Shown: positions 25,006 through 34,411, numbered from the stretch's first letter. The stretch is DNA of 64,000 nucleotides from Rhodanobacter sp. C01 (GCF_002001045.1 NZ_MUNR01000006.1:62001-126000); one strand, 5' to 3'. Translations and numbers: made by a program. Notes: a model not told the origin generated them from the letters alone.

Positions 25006-25894
25006 CGCGGTGCGACAGGTGGTAGACATAGGCGGCCAGCACGTGGATCTGGTCGTCACTGAGGCGGCGGCTCCACGCCGGCATATGGCCCTGCCTGCCG
25101 CCACCGATGGTGGCTTCGATATCGGCAACGCTGCCACCGTGCAGCCAGATGTGGTCCGTGAGATTGGGTGCGCCAAGCGCCTGGTTGCCCTTGCCATCCG
25201 GGCCGTGACAGGCGGCGCAGGTGACAAACAGCGGCTTGCCGGCCGCCGCCTTGGCAGCATCGTACGGTGAGCCGGACAGACTAAGCACATATTGGGCGAG
25301 ATTTTTCACGTTGTCCTCGCCCAGACTCGCCCACGGCGGCATGACACCGGCACGACCATCGTGGATGCTTGCGGTGATCGACTTACCGTCGCCGCCGTAC
25401 AACCAGTCGGCGTCAGTGAGATCGGGCGCACCAAGTTTTTGATTGCCCTTGGCGGTGCGCCCATGGCAGGCCGCGCAGTCGTCGCCGAACAATTCCTTGC
25501 CCATCTGCTGGGCGGCTGGATCGCCAGCGAGTTGCTCGACCGGGTACAGCTCGAAGCGCTTCATCTCCTCGGCGAACGCGACATTGTTGCTGGCCACGTT
25601 GCGCGCCAGTTCGCCATGCGAGGTCCAGCCCAGTAAACCCTTGAAGTTGCCGAAGCCAGGGAACAACGCCAGATACGTGAAGCCGGCGATGAACATGCTG
25701 GCCGACATCAGCAACCACCAACGCGGCAGTCGTCGCACACCCTCGCGCAGCGCACCGTGTGCCCAGATGTGGCCACTGGTGCCGTCGGGCAACGTCGGTA
25801 TTTTTACCCACGGTCCCCACAGGAACAGGAACAATGTAATGCCCAGGTTGAACACCACCAGGAACATGACCCACAACGACCAGCCTGTGCTCAT
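24989..25894 (-). CDS. ccoP: cbb3 oxidase dihaem cytochrome subunit CcoP
   Basis: The 301-residue subunit passes electrons to CcoN. Two N-terminal helices (about residues 6-28 and 57-76) anchor it, and two cytochrome c domains carry CAACHGRTAKG and CAACHGPDGKG, with likely methionine ligands in GVMPPWA and GHMPAWS. It overlaps ccoQ by 4 bp upstream and the small membrane gene downstream. Confidence 0.95.
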   Translation of the reverse strand: MSTGWSLWVMFLVVFNLGITLFLFLWGPWVKIPTLPDGTSGHIWAHGALREGVRRLPRWWLLMSASMFIAGFTYLALFPGFGNFKGLLGWTSHGELARNVASNNVAFAEEMKRFELYPVEQLAGDPAAQQMGKELFGDDCAACHGRTAKGNQKLGAPDLTDADWLYGGDGKSITASIHDGRAGVMPPWASLGEDNVKNLAQYVLSLSGSPYDAAKAAAGKPLFVTCAACHGPDGKGNQALGAPNLTDHIWLHGGSVADIEATIGGGRQGHMPAWSRRLSDDQIHVLAAYVYHLSHRDDATP

Positions 25895-26085
25895 GGACGA
25901 CTCTCCCGTGTGCCTGCCTGCGTGTCGGCAGGTTGTTCTTCCGTATCTTCCTGCATCGGCAACTGGGCCATCTGGTCAAACACTTTCTTGTGGCGCTTGC
26001 GCCAAGCCCAGATCCAGATACCAATGAAGGTGATCATCATGGCCAGGATGAAAGCGCCCGCGATCTGTCCCCATACCGGACTCAT
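25891..26085 (-). CDS. ccoQ: cbb3 oxidase small subunit CcoQ
   Basis: This 64-residue protein has a single helix ([20 protein letters not shown]) followed by the basic [16 protein letters not shown] and an acidic tail, the CcoQ/FixQ design. It stabilises the oxidase complex. ATGA-type overlaps join it to ccoO and ccoP. Confidence 0.9.
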   Translation of the reverse strand: MSPVWGQIAGAFILAMMITFIGIWIWAWRKRHKKVFDQMAQLPMQEDTEEQPADTQAGTRESRP

Positions 26086-26735
26086 GGTTGGCCTCCATCG
26101 CTGGCTTCCGCCGAGGTTGTCTTCGTCGGCTCATTTTTAATACCCAAGCCCTGCAGATAGGTAATCAGCGCGTCCATCTCGGTCTTGCCGTTCACCGCCG
26201 CTGGCGCGCCGGCGATGTCCGCGTCGCTGTACAGATCGCCCAATCGGCGCAGCGTGCGCATGCTGGCCTGGATCTCCGCCGCATCGAGTTTCTTGTCGGC
26301 CAGCCAGGGGAAACCTGGCATGTTTGATGGCGGCACCACCTGCCGGGGGTTCATTAGGTGCATGCGCTGCCAGTCATCCGAGTATTTGCCTCCGACACGA
26401 GCTAGATCCGGTCCGATACGTTTGGAACCCCACAGGAACGGACGGTCGTAGACCGATTCGTCGGCGGTGGAGTAGTGACCGTAGCGCTCCGTCTCGAAAC
26501 GCAGCGCGCGGATCATCTGCGAATGGCACAGATAACAGCCCTCTCGTACGTAGATGTCCCTGCCAGCCAGGCGCAGCGGGTCGTACGGTTTGACCCCGGA
26601 CGGCGCCTTGATCGCATGTGCCTCGATGAACAGCGGTGTGATTTCAGCGAGGCCGCCGAGCGAGACCATGATAGCGATCAGGATGCCAAGCAGGCCGACG
26701 TTTTTCTCGATGATTTCAAAATGCTTGTATGCCAT
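26082..26735 (-). CDS. ccoO: cbb3 oxidase monohaem subunit CcoO
   Basis: The 217-residue subunit has an N-terminal membrane helix and one cytochrome c site, CYLCHSQM, preceded by GRDIYVREG. The typical [16 protein letters not shown] segment and SNMPGFPWL ligand region follow. Ten bases separate it from ccoN. Confidence 0.95.
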   Translation of the reverse strand: MAYKHFEIIEKNVGLLGILIAIMVSLGGLAEITPLFIEAHAIKAPSGVKPYDPLRLAGRDIYVREGCYLCHSQMIRALRFETERYGHYSTADESVYDRPFLWGSKRIGPDLARVGGKYSDDWQRMHLMNPRQVVPPSNMPGFPWLADKKLDAAEIQASMRTLRRLGDLYSDADIAGAPAAVNGKTEMDALITYLQGLGIKNEPTKTTSAEASDGGQP

Positions 26736-26745
26736 GTCGTGATCC

Positions 26746-28212
26746 TCAACCGGCAGCCGGCAAGGGGGCCGGTACCTGATTGGGCACCGGCTCCGGGATC
26801 GGCACGGGAATCGGTTTGATCAGTCGGGCACGGGCGTCTGCTGCGGTGTGCCACAGATTCCAGGCCATCACCACCATGCCAGACAGGATCAGCAGGCCAC
26901 CGGCCCAGCGGATCAAATACATCGGCTTGATCGCAATCAGACTGTCGAGGAAGGAATAAGTGAGCGACCCATCCGGGTTGGTGGCGCGCCACATCATGCC
27001 TTCGGTGATGCCGGCGGCCCACATCGAGCAGATGTACATCAGCGTACCCATCATGTGCAGCCAGAAATGCGCTTCCATCGCGCGATGCGAGTGCATGGCG
27101 GGTCGACCTAGCGCACGAGGCGCCATCGCGTAAAGCGAGCCGATGGTGATCATCGCGACCCAGCCGAGCGCACCCGAATGTACGTGGGCGATTGTCCAGT
27201 CGGTGTAGTGCGACAACGAATTCACCGTCTTGATCGCCATCATCGAACCTTCGAAGGTGGCCGCGGCGTAGAACACCAGCGACATCACCATGAACTTGGC
27301 GGCCGGGTCGGTCTTCAGTCGCCACCACGAGCCGTTGAAGGTGAGTAGCCCGTTAGCTGCGGAGCCCCAGCTGGGCATCAACAGGATCAGCGAAAATGCC
27401 ATACCCACCGACTGCACCCAGTCGGGCAGGGCGGTGTACATAAGGTGGTGCGCGCCTGCCCACATGTAGACCGAGATCAGCGCCCAGAAATTGACGATCG
27501 AGAAGCGATAGCTCCACAGCGGCTGCTGGGCCTGCCGCGGGACGAAGTAATACATCATGCCGAGGAAGCCGGCCGTGAGAAAAAACGCTACCGCGTTGTG
27601 GCCGTACCACCACTCCACCATGGCATCGACCACGCCCGAATAGATCGGGTACGACTTCCACATCGACACCGGCAGCACGAGACCGTTGACGATATGCAAC
27701 AGGCCGACCGCGATGATGAAGGCGCCGTAGTACCAATTCGCGACATAGATATGGCGGATGCGCCGGCGCGTCAGGCTGGCGAAGAACACCACGCCGAAGC
27801 TGACCCATACCACGGCGATGAGAATGGCGACGATCCACTCGGGCTCGGCATATTCCTTGCCGCGGGTCGCGCCCAGCGGCATCGACACCATGGCCAGCAC
27901 GCAAATCAGTTGCCAACCCCAGAATGTGAACTCGGCAAGCCGGCCCAGCGCCAGCCGCGCCTGACCGGTACGTTGCACCACGTAATAGCAGGTGCCCATC
28001 AACGCACAGCCGCCAAAGCCGAAGATCACCCCGAAGGTGTGGTCAGGACGGATGCGACTGAAGGTCAGCCACGGGATATCAAAATTCAGCGCGGGCCACA
28101 TCAGCTCCGCGGCGGCGTAGACGCCTACCGACATGCCGATGATTCCCCATACCGCGGCGCCGAGCAGAAACTGGCGCACGACCTTGTCGTTGTAGTACTC
28201 GGTATTTGGCAT
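26746..28212 (-). CDS. ccoN: cbb3 oxidase catalytic subunit CcoN
   Basis: The 488-residue subunit has about twelve helices and the haem-copper core for high-affinity O2 reduction: [18 protein letters not shown] (copper-site histidine and tyrosine region), [10 protein letters not shown] and [18 protein letters not shown]. It is the first gene of ccoNOQP-small gene-ccoI-ccoS and has a perfect FNR-type palindrome upstream. A proline-rich tail ([11 protein letters not shown]) closes the protein and is not typical of the family core. Confidence 0.96.
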   Translation of the reverse strand: MPNTEYYNDKVVRQFLLGAAVWGIIGMSVGVYAAAELMWPALNFDIPWLTFSRIRPDHTFGVIFGFGGCALMGTCYYVVQRTGQARLALGRLAEFTFWGWQLICVLAMVSMPLGATRGKEYAEPEWIVAILIAVVWVSFGVVFFASLTRRRIRHIYVANWYYGAFIIAVGLLHIVNGLVLPVSMWKSYPIYSGVVDAMVEWWYGHNAVAFFLTAGFLGMMYYFVPRQAQQPLWSYRFSIVNFWALISVYMWAGAHHLMYTALPDWVQSVGMAFSLILLMPSWGSAANGLLTFNGSWWRLKTDPAAKFMVMSLVFYAAATFEGSMMAIKTVNSLSHYTDWTIAHVHSGALGWVAMITIGSLYAMAPRALGRPAMHSHRAMEAHFWLHMMGTLMYICSMWAAGITEGMMWRATNPDGSLTYSFLDSLIAIKPMYLIRWAGGLLILSGMVVMAWNLWHTAADARARLIKPIPVPIPEPVPNQVPAPLPAAG

Positions 28213-28265
28213 GGCACCCCCTAACTATGGTTGGAGGTATTCTGACAACGCTGTTCAGCCGACTA

Positions 28266-28279
28266 TTGATCTAGATCAA
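28266..28279 (-). promoter_or_regulatory. Consensus FNR/Anr box for the cco operon
   Basis: TTGATCTAGATCAA is a perfect palindrome matching the consensus. Centre to ccoN ATG is 60.5 bp, predicting a leader near 19 nt. Confidence 0.88.
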
Positions 28280-28439
28280 GTCGCTTCGGCTCCCTGTTAC
28301 GCAGGATCGGAACCAATTCCTCATCATTGTGTTAGGCAACGCTCAATGGGTTCGCCGCACCGCTTCAGATGGCACGCGATTCGTTGACCGTCTACAGTGA
28401 TGCCATTGCACCAACCTCACGTTGAACGGGGCAGTCTCA

Positions 28440-29174
28440 ATGTTGGTAAGGGAAGGAAACGCGCGAAGCAGCGATGTCGATCGTCGCCTTGCCTGCACCC
28501 TGGCCGCGATTGCCGGAGCGCTGAACACGGCTGCTTTTCACGCAGTAGGTTTTTTCTCCGCCAACATGACTGGGAACGTTTCGGCGCTCTCCGATCACGC
28601 CGCACTGGGAGAGTGGTTGCTAGGCATGTTCTATTTGTCGATTGTCTTGGCTTTCGTGCTGGGCGCTGCGGTGTCGACCTTGCTTATTAATGCGGGCAAG
28701 CGTCGACGCATTCGTAGTATCTACGCTGTCAGCATCCTCGCAGAGGCAGTTTTGATGGCGTTGCTTGGATGTGCCTGTCTCTGGCTTCCTCAGGCTAACC
28801 GTGGGCCTACATTGATCCTGGGGTTGAGTTTTCTTATGGGTCTGCAGAATGCGGTCGTCACCACGATTTCTGGTGCGCGTGTGCGAACAACCCATGTTTC
28901 CGGTATGTCGACGGATATTGGCATCGAGTTGAGCATGCTGTTCGACATCGCTCGTGGCCGCGAGCTTGGGGTGGATGCTGCGCCCTATCAGCTGAAGCTT
29001 CGGCTTCATGCACAGACGGTGCTTTCCTTCCTGGTGGGCGGGATCATCGGTGTAATGGTCTATCAGGCGATCGGCGGACGTCTTCTCTTCGCCACGGCGT
29101 CGGTTCTTCTGGCCCTCTCGCTACTAGGTATCTGGCAGGCGCTTCGGGGCGACGTGTCGGTGCCACAAGCCTGA
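28440..29174 (+). CDS. DUF1275 (YoaK) family membrane protein
   Basis: The protein of 244 residues has about six helices and DUF1275 motifs AAFHAVGFFSANMTGNVSAL, LGLSFLMGLQNAVVTTISG and RVRTTHVSGMSTDIG. The family is widespread and lacks a defined function. The ATG at 28440 is chosen over a TTG six codons upstream. It is a single gene, divergent from ccoN and adjacent to the integrase, so it may be island cargo. Confidence 0.85.
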   Translation: MLVREGNARSSDVDRRLACTLAAIAGALNTAAFHAVGFFSANMTGNVSALSDHAALGEWLLGMFYLSIVLAFVLGAAVSTLLINAGKRRRIRSIYAVSILAEAVLMALLGCACLWLPQANRGPTLILGLSFLMGLQNAVVTTISGARVRTTHVSGMSTDIGIELSMLFDIARGRELGVDAAPYQLKLRLHAQTVLSFLVGGIIGVMVYQAIGGRLLFATASVLLALSLLGIWQALRGDVSVPQA

Positions 29175-29266
29175 TACGACGATCATGCGTGCATGGGATC
29201 TCAATGTCGACGCTTACGAGATAGAACCACGATCCGCTGCAAATAGCGGATCGGGGGCATGCAAGA

Positions 29267-30523
29267 CTATGCCGTAGAACGACAATACCGCTCCCAGTCG
29301 TTCATCAACTTGGCGCGCCGAGTCAGCAAGTCACCACGTTGATAGGCTGCTTCTGAGGCATCTTTGAGGAGATGCGCCAATGCCTTCTCAATAACCTCGC
29401 GCGAGTGCTTCGTAGTCTCTGCTGCCCAGTCACGAAAGCTGGATCGAAAGCCATGGGGTACGCAAGGCCTCTTTTCCCTCGGATCCATGTGTCCGGTGCC
29501 TCCCTTGGCAATATCTGAAGCGTGCATGCCTTTTATCAGCTTCTCGCCCGCGGCTGTGGTTAGGGGTTGACCTTTGACGCTAGGGAACACATGGCCGGAT
29601 GGAACGACCAGCTTGCCCTTCACTTTCGGTATCAACGAACGTAGCAACTCGATTGCTGCAGGTGATAGGGGCACTCGATGTTCCTTTTCCGCCTTCATTC
29701 GTTCAGCCGGAATGATCCAAAGGGCTTTTGCTAGGTCGATCTCATCCCATTGCGCACCTGCAGATTCGCCTGGCCGCGTAGCCGTCAGAATTTGCAGCTC
29801 CAGCACGCGAGCGGATAACCCTTGGTGCTGGCGAAGCTTTGACATAAATGCAGGAATCTCAGCGTAGGGCAAAGCGGGCCTGGGTTTGACCTTTTGTACT
29901 TCACTGCGTTTAGGCAGAAGGTGATCCAGATGGTTACGCCACGCCGCGGGGTTGTCACCGGTTCGGAGTTTGCGAACCGTTGCCCACGCCAGCACCGACT
30001 CGATCCGCCCCCGTAATCGGCTTGCTGTCTCGGTCTTTGTTGTCCAAATGGGGTTTAGACAGAGCATAACGAGCTCCGTATCGACCCTATCGACCGGCAC
30101 ATCCCAGATCGGTTTGCAGTAAGTCGCGAGCGTGCTTTCCCACTGAGCAGCATGCTTGGCATTCTTCCAGCCGCTGCGATGCGCTTCGATATACAAACCG
30201 GCACAGCGACCGAACGCCACCGTTCGCGCCTCGGTTAGTCGTTTCTGCTGCTGGGCCGATTTGCGATCGTCAATGGGGTCGATGCCATCGGTGACCATCT
30301 GCCGGCATTTCATGGCGCGCTTTCTAGCGTCACTCAGCCCAAAAGAATGGAAGGCACCTAAGCCCATCTCTCGGGCGCGACCGTTGATCTGGTAACGAAA
30401 TACCCATGACTTGGAGAGGGAAGCAGAAATCTGGAGATAGAGGCCGCCGCCATCGCCCAAGTACCCGGGTGTTTTGGCTTTGCGAACCTTCAGGTCGGAC
30501 AGTTTTTCGAGTGCGCGAGCCAT
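29267..30523 (-). CDS. P4-type tyrosine recombinase (integrase)
   Basis: The 418-residue integrase has the N-terminal arm-binding domain (LSDLKVRKAKTPGYLGDGGG) and a catalytic domain with ILTATRPGESAGAQWDEID (first arginine), HGFRSSFRDWAAE (His and second Arg) and the nucleophilic tyrosine in EAAYQRGD. All key residues are present, so it is probably functional. Such enzymes insert islands into tRNA 3' ends. It reads toward the respiratory block and begins about 150 bp from a tRNA-Ser 3' fragment at 30669. Confidence 0.94.
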   Translation of the reverse strand: MARALEKLSDLKVRKAKTPGYLGDGGGLYLQISASLSKSWVFRYQINGRAREMGLGAFHSFGLSDARKRAMKCRQMVTDGIDPIDDRKSAQQQKRLTEARTVAFGRCAGLYIEAHRSGWKNAKHAAQWESTLATYCKPIWDVPVDRVDTELVMLCLNPIWTTKTETASRLRGRIESVLAWATVRKLRTGDNPAAWRNHLDHLLPKRSEVQKVKPRPALPYAEIPAFMSKLRQHQGLSARVLELQILTATRPGESAGAQWDEIDLAKALWIIPAERMKAEKEHRVPLSPAAIELLRSLIPKVKGKLVVPSGHVFPSVKGQPLTTAAGEKLIKGMHASDIAKGGTGHMDPREKRPCVPHGFRSSFRDWAAETTKHSREVIEKALAHLLKDASEAAYQRGDLLTRRAKLMNDWERYCRSTA

Positions 30524-30582
30524 TGGCTACCCCTGTTTCTACCCATGATCATACACTGGATTTGGTTGAACGCCTTTGGGCG

Positions 30583-30645
30583 TGTTTGGACATATTCACG
30601 CTGTAAACGGCTTGGTTAAGCCATTTGTGAGGACTTGTTTGGACA
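30583..30645 (+). repeat. Direct repeats, putative integrase arm sites
   Basis: TGTTTGGACA occurs at 30583-30592 and again at 30636-30645, 53 bp apart, between the integrase start and the tRNA-like fragment. Repeats of this kind commonly serve as integrase and excisionase arm-binding sites. Confidence 0.55.
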
Positions 30646-30668
30646 GGACTGGACTACAGGCTGACGGA

Positions 30669-30683
30669 CTCTCTCTCCGCCAG
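30669..30683 (+). other. tRNA-Ser 3'-end fragment, probable attachment site
   Basis: The string TCTCTCTCCGCCA reads as the 3' acceptor strand TCTCTCC, discriminator G (typical of tRNA-Ser) and CCA. No T-arm or body precedes it, so it is a fragment and not a tRNA gene. It is followed directly by a strong terminator and flanked by an integrase, as expected for the distal attachment site of an island inserted at a tRNA-Ser. Confidence 0.65.
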
Positions 30684-30726
30684 TACACAAAAAAGCCCTG
30701 ATTTGTCAGGGCTTTTTTGTGTACTG
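30681..30726 (+). terminator. Strong rho-independent terminator after the tRNA-Ser fragment
   Basis: A perfect 21-bp stem (30681-30701 with 30706-30726) around a TTTG loop contains GCCCTGA and its complement and a run of six T. It is probably the original terminator of the tRNA-Ser transcript. Confidence 0.88.
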
Positions 30727-30762
30727 GGAAAGGTGCTTGATCAAGTCGGATGGGTCAATCCA

Positions 30763-30960
30763 ATGCGACTCGCACATCATTTTCTGCGCCAACCGTCGGG
30801 CACGTGGCACTTCCGTTTGGTGATTCCGCGGAACCTGCATGCAGTGTTCGGTCTGATGCATCATCAGGCGCCGATTTCGCACACGAGCCCCCAGGCCCTG
30901 CGCGGCTTTGGGCTTACACCTTGCGGGCGTCATGCCCAACCCTTTGTCGACGCAGGCCAC
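30763..30960 (+). pseudogene. Remnant of a second integrase (DUF6538-like N-terminus)
   Basis: One frame reads HHFLRQPSGTWHFRLVIPRN and then NLHAVFGL, which resembles the DUF6538 N-terminal domain of phage-type integrases. After about residue 32 similarity moves to another frame with PPGPARLWAYTLRASC, and the rest of the gene is absent. It is a decayed fragment directly after the tRNA-Ser fragment and terminator, and indicates an earlier integration at the same site. Confidence 0.55.
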
Positions 30961-30962
30961 GG

Positions 30963-32120
30963 ATGAATCCGCTGGCTCGCCGGAAGTTGCAGGAGTGGCT
31001 CGATGGCGGCCGCCGCACGATGGCGGCGGTGTCTGCCGAACTGGCAAGCATGTCATGGCGTGGGCCGCGGGCGCGTGAGTCGCTGAAGGCCGCGCTGTCG
31101 GTCATGCTGGCGGTCGCACTGGCGAAGGCGCTGGGTCTGGACGATCTGTGGTGGGCAGCTTTCAGCGGCTACATGGTGATGCGCTCGAGCTTCGACGAAA
31201 CGTTCCGGCGTGGCGTGTACCGGATTGCCGGCACGGTAGTCGGTGTCGCGCTCGGCGTTGGTCTGGCGCCAGTGATGGCGCATCATCCGTTGTGGCGGAT
31301 CGTGTGGATCTTCGGGTTCGGCGCGGTGACACTGTATTTCGCGTTGTTGTCGCGCTATGGCTATGCATGGCTTTTTCTCGGGCTCACCCACGTCATGGTG
31401 CTGGCGTTCGCGGTGCCGATGCCGGGTACGCTGCTGCACTTCGCGAAACTGCGCATCGCCGATGTTGCGGTAGGCACGGCAGCTTGCGTGATCGTGTCCG
31501 CCTTGTTCGCACTGGCCGGAGGCACGCATCCCCGCTCGTTCCTGCAGTCATTGCGCGGCCTGATCGGCACACCGGTGGCCGCACGGGTAGTCCGCTCCGA
31601 GCCGGGCGTGCGCCGCCGGCTGCTGCAGCACGTCTGCGAAGCCGCGCTGGCGCTGGCCTGCGTCACCGCGTTGGGCTACGGCTTCGGGCTGACTTCGTTT
31701 ACCCAGGCATCGATCACGGTCTTCGCGGTGATGATGTTGCCGATCACGGACTTCGCCGCGAACCGGCGTGGCGCGGTACGGCGCAAGCTGATCCATCGCT
31801 GCTTCGGCTGCCTGTCCGGTGGTCTTGCCGGCATCCTGTTGCTGCTGCTCACCGGGCATGTGCCGCTGCTGTGGTGGCTGGCGCTGGCGCTCGGCGTATG
31901 GGTCGGACAGCACCTGCAGAACAGTGGCCCGGGCATCGGCTATATCGGCACGCAGTTCTGCCTGGGTTACCTCACTGCCTTCGTGCACGATCCGCACCTG
32001 GCCGAGAGCTATGCGGCCGCGGCCGAACGTTTCGCAGGTATTTTGAGTGGCTTGCTGGTGCTAGGCGTGATCCTGTATCTGGGCAGTCTGTTGAGCGTTC
32101 CGAAGGAGCAGGATGAATGA
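30963..32120 (+). CDS. FUSC family (aromatic acid exporter-like) membrane protein
   Basis: This 385-residue protein has two sets of helices (about residues 40-165 and 225-375) typical of FUSC/fusaric-acid-resistance proteins, with WWAAFSGYMVMRSSFDETFRRGVYRI split over the first set and the repeat-like TQASITVFAVMMLPI in the second. Start ATG at 30963 is used because the upstream part of the open frame belongs to the integrase remnant. Substrate unknown. It may be the first native chromosomal gene after the island. Confidence 0.8.
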   Translation: MNPLARRKLQEWLDGGRRTMAAVSAELASMSWRGPRARESLKAALSVMLAVALAKALGLDDLWWAAFSGYMVMRSSFDETFRRGVYRIAGTVVGVALGVGLAPVMAHHPLWRIVWIFGFGAVTLYFALLSRYGYAWLFLGLTHVMVLAFAVPMPGTLLHFAKLRIADVAVGTAACVIVSALFALAGGTHPRSFLQSLRGLIGTPVAARVVRSEPGVRRRLLQHVCEAALALACVTALGYGFGLTSFTQASITVFAVMMLPITDFAANRRGAVRRKLIHRCFGCLSGGLAGILLLLLTGHVPLLWWLALALGVWVGQHLQNSGPGIGYIGTQFCLGYLTAFVHDPHLAESYAAAAERFAGILSGLLVLGVILYLGSLLSVPKEQDE

Positions 32121-32193
32121 GCGCCTGCCGATCCCGGCGGGTTACATTTTGGCGGTGAGGCAACTGACGACCTGATCAATAAACAGTCGCGTA

Positions 32194-32850
32194 TTAGTGC
32201 GCATCATCTGGGATCGTCCGGTTTTTCGCGCGGCCGCCGCCGGCGATCGGCAGCTGCCAGCCGCGTCGCACGGCCAGCATGCGCAGGGCGAAGCAGATGA
32301 TGGCCCCGACGATCATCGTCGCTGCGGATGGCAGCCCCAACGAGGCGCCGATGACGACCATGACTGCCCCGGCCAATGCGGCCACTGCATACAGGTCGGC
32401 GCGCAGCACCATCGGCACGTCGGCCAGCAGCACGTCACGCACCATGCCGCCGCCGATGCCGGTGAGCATGCCTAGCAGCGCCGCCATGACCGGGTTCAGT
32501 CCGAACGCCAGCGCTTTCTGCGCGCCGGCGACCGCGAACAGTGCAAGGCCGGCGGCGTCGAACAGGCGCACCGGATTCTGCAGCCGCTCGATCACCGGAG
32601 CCCACCAGAACGTGATCATGCCAGCGCATACCGAAACGGCGAGGTAGCGCCAGTCGCTGATCGCCGCCGGGGGCGCCGCACCGATCAGCAGGTCGCGCGT
32701 GATGCCACCGGCATTGGCCGCGGCGAACGACAGCACCAGCACGCCGAACAGATCGAGTCGCCGCCGTGTCGCCGCCGTCGCACCGCTGAGCGCGAATACG
32801 AACGTGCCGACCAGATCGGCGAGCAATAGCAGCAGTTTCGTTGTCGGCAT
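32194..32850 (-). CDS. TRIC-type / YicG family cation channel protein
   Basis: The 218-residue protein has about seven helices and the duplicated UPF0126 motif: SFAAANAGGITRDLLIGAAP in the first half and GMLTGIGGGMVRDVLLADVP in the second. Bacterial members of the trimeric intracellular cation channel family share this layout. The ATG at 32850 has GGGAGAT upstream, so the eight extra residues of the longer frame are excluded. Confidence 0.87.
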   Translation of the reverse strand: MPTTKLLLLLADLVGTFVFALSGATAATRRRLDLFGVLVLSFAAANAGGITRDLLIGAAPPAAISDWRYLAVSVCAGMITFWWAPVIERLQNPVRLFDAAGLALFAVAGAQKALAFGLNPVMAALLGMLTGIGGGMVRDVLLADVPMVLRADLYAVAALAGAVMVVIGASLGLPSAATMIVGAIICFALRMLAVRRGWQLPIAGGGRAKNRTIPDDAH

Positions 32851-32966
32851 GTAGATATCTCCCTGTGCAGACAACGCACTGTAGCGTCAGGCAGGTGATC
32901 CGTCTCGTACCGGCAAACGCAGGCTGGCCGCGCAGAGCGCAGGGGTCGCCCGATCCTGCCGAACCG

Positions 32967-33318
32967 CTACTTCGATGCATGCACGGCGATGACCAGCGTT
33001 TCGATGCCGGTGCGCAGCGTGGGCTGAATGACCGGCGCGAACCGTGGGTTGTGGTTGGTCGGCAAATCTATTGAGCTGGCCCGCAGCCTGCGCCTTCGCG
33101 TAGATCTCCGTATCGGTGCCGCCGATGAACCAGGACACCGAGGGCATTTTCTACTGCGCGCCAAAGCAGTCGAAGTCTTCACCCGCCGAGGTCGGCAGGA
33201 TTTTCGACGCACCCCTCCGGGAAATACTGACGGAATGCATCACCAGACCTTCTGGTTTGCGTCAGTGTCGTTGATGACCAGTGCGTAATGGTCCACCTGT
33301 GTGATGTCCGGTGGCCTA
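32967..33318 (-). pseudogene. Decayed M20-type amidohydrolase (C-terminal part)
   Basis: Pieces of an M20D amidohydrolase C-terminus are spread over different frames: PPDITQVDHYALVINDT, then AFRQYFPE, then TSAGEDFDCFGAQ followed by an in-frame TAG and MPSVSWFIGGTDTEIY, and finally LPTNHNPRFAPVIQPTLRTG. The order is that of the intact family, but at least two frameshifts and one stop separate the parts, and the N-terminal two thirds are missing. Confidence 0.65.
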
Positions 33319-33461
33319 GGCGTTCGACGTGGCTGCCTCGGCATTTGTCGCAATTCTCAAATGATCAGCGATCCCATGCCGCCGTTGCGGGTCGGTCCAC
33401 GCTCTCGTGCATGCACATTTCCCGCGCAAGTGAGTGCTTGAGTGAGGGAACGATGTGACCC

Positions 33462-33492
33462 AAAAAAATGGCGCCCGAGGGGGACGGGCGCC
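33462..33492 (-). terminator. Reverse-strand terminator without an evident gene
   Basis: GGCGCCCG pairs with CGGGCGCC (33470-33477 with 33485-33492), and seven T follow on the reverse strand. No convincing reverse-strand gene precedes it, so it may be left over from a deleted gene. Confidence 0.6.
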
Positions 33493-33995
33493 GAGGTGTA
33501 TCCAATGATCAGCCCACAGAAGCCACTCCTTGTCCGAGATGCCTGGCATGCCAAATCGGCCGTGCCGCAGATACTCAGTCAGCACAGGTGACCTCTTGAT
33601 AACCATAGAGCGATGTGCTTTTGGGCGAACCTGTAGGTTCTAACAGCTGCTTGGGCCGCCTCGTCTGCGCGTTGCCTTCCTATAAAGAGCACTCAGGGCT
33701 GTTCACCGTTTGCGTGAATAAAGCCGATGCCAATATTTTAAATGTGCGTCAGAGATACATGGAGTTTGTAAGCGCGGCGCCTTGTTCAATACGCATGGCG
33801 AAATCAAATGGGCAAAGAGCGATTTACAGCGGTAAGAATCCCGATTCAAGAGTGAAAAGGGTCCTGATGGGCATGGACTGTTCATTGGCGGAGTGATGGT
33901 TTTCTCAGCAATGCCGCATCAGGAGTGTTGCGAGCTAAGGCTGACGTTACGTCCAATCAATGCTTTAAAGATAGCAGCGAGAAGAGGGTGGATTC
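33493..33995. other. Region without recognised gene
   Basis: Open frames on both strands are short and show no family motif. The stretch becomes AT-richer from about 33700, which suggests foreign or decayed DNA next to the amidohydrolase remnant. Confidence 0.45.
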
Positions 33996-34361
33996 ATGAA
34001 CGCAGCGAGTGACATTGATATCGCAAAGGCTTGGGTGGTAGTGCACAAGGCCGAGATGGATTCTGAGGTGCGTGATGCGAATTTTTGGGCGTATATGTCA
34101 CTTGATGAGCTTCGTGAGAGCAATTTGGAACGCTATTGGAAGGTCATCAATGAGATCTGGCGTCTCGATGATTCGGACCTCATTCTTTCAAATTTAGCTG
34201 CAGGCCCCATCGAAGACCTGCTAGTGAGCGCAGGAAATATATTTATCGAAAGAATCGAGGTGAACACAAAAGTCGACGAACGATTTAGGGTGATGCTTGG
34301 CATGGTGTGGAAAGATGATATGCCCGACGACATTTGGGAAAGAGTTGAGCGCGCATCTTGA
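33996..34361 (+). CDS. DUF6869 domain protein
   Basis: The 121-residue protein shows the DUF6869 layout: an N-terminal helix region with DIAKAWVVVHKAE, a middle AAGPIEDLLVSAG and the C-terminal MLGMVWKDDMPDDIWERV. The function is unknown; such small proteins are often found scattered and near toxin or island sites. GAGAAGAGGG serves as ribosome site. A terminator follows at 34412. Base composition is lower in GC than the flanking core genes. Confidence 0.72.
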   Translation: MNAASDIDIAKAWVVVHKAEMDSEVRDANFWAYMSLDELRESNLERYWKVINEIWRLDDSDLILSNLAAGPIEDLLVSAGNIFIERIEVNTKVDERFRVMLGMVWKDDMPDDIWERVERAS

Positions 34362-34411
34362 CACTATGTTTAAAAAGTCTTCACCCCTATGCTGTTCGTG
34401 TCCGATATAGC

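Noticed and set aside
30590-30683. Possible complete tRNA-Ser gene
   Set aside because: Only the acceptor 3' strand and CCA are present; no T-arm, anticodon arm or matching 5' strand precedes it.
33615-33896. 93-codon forward frame
   Set aside because: No recognisable motif and weak start context in an AT-richer decayed region.
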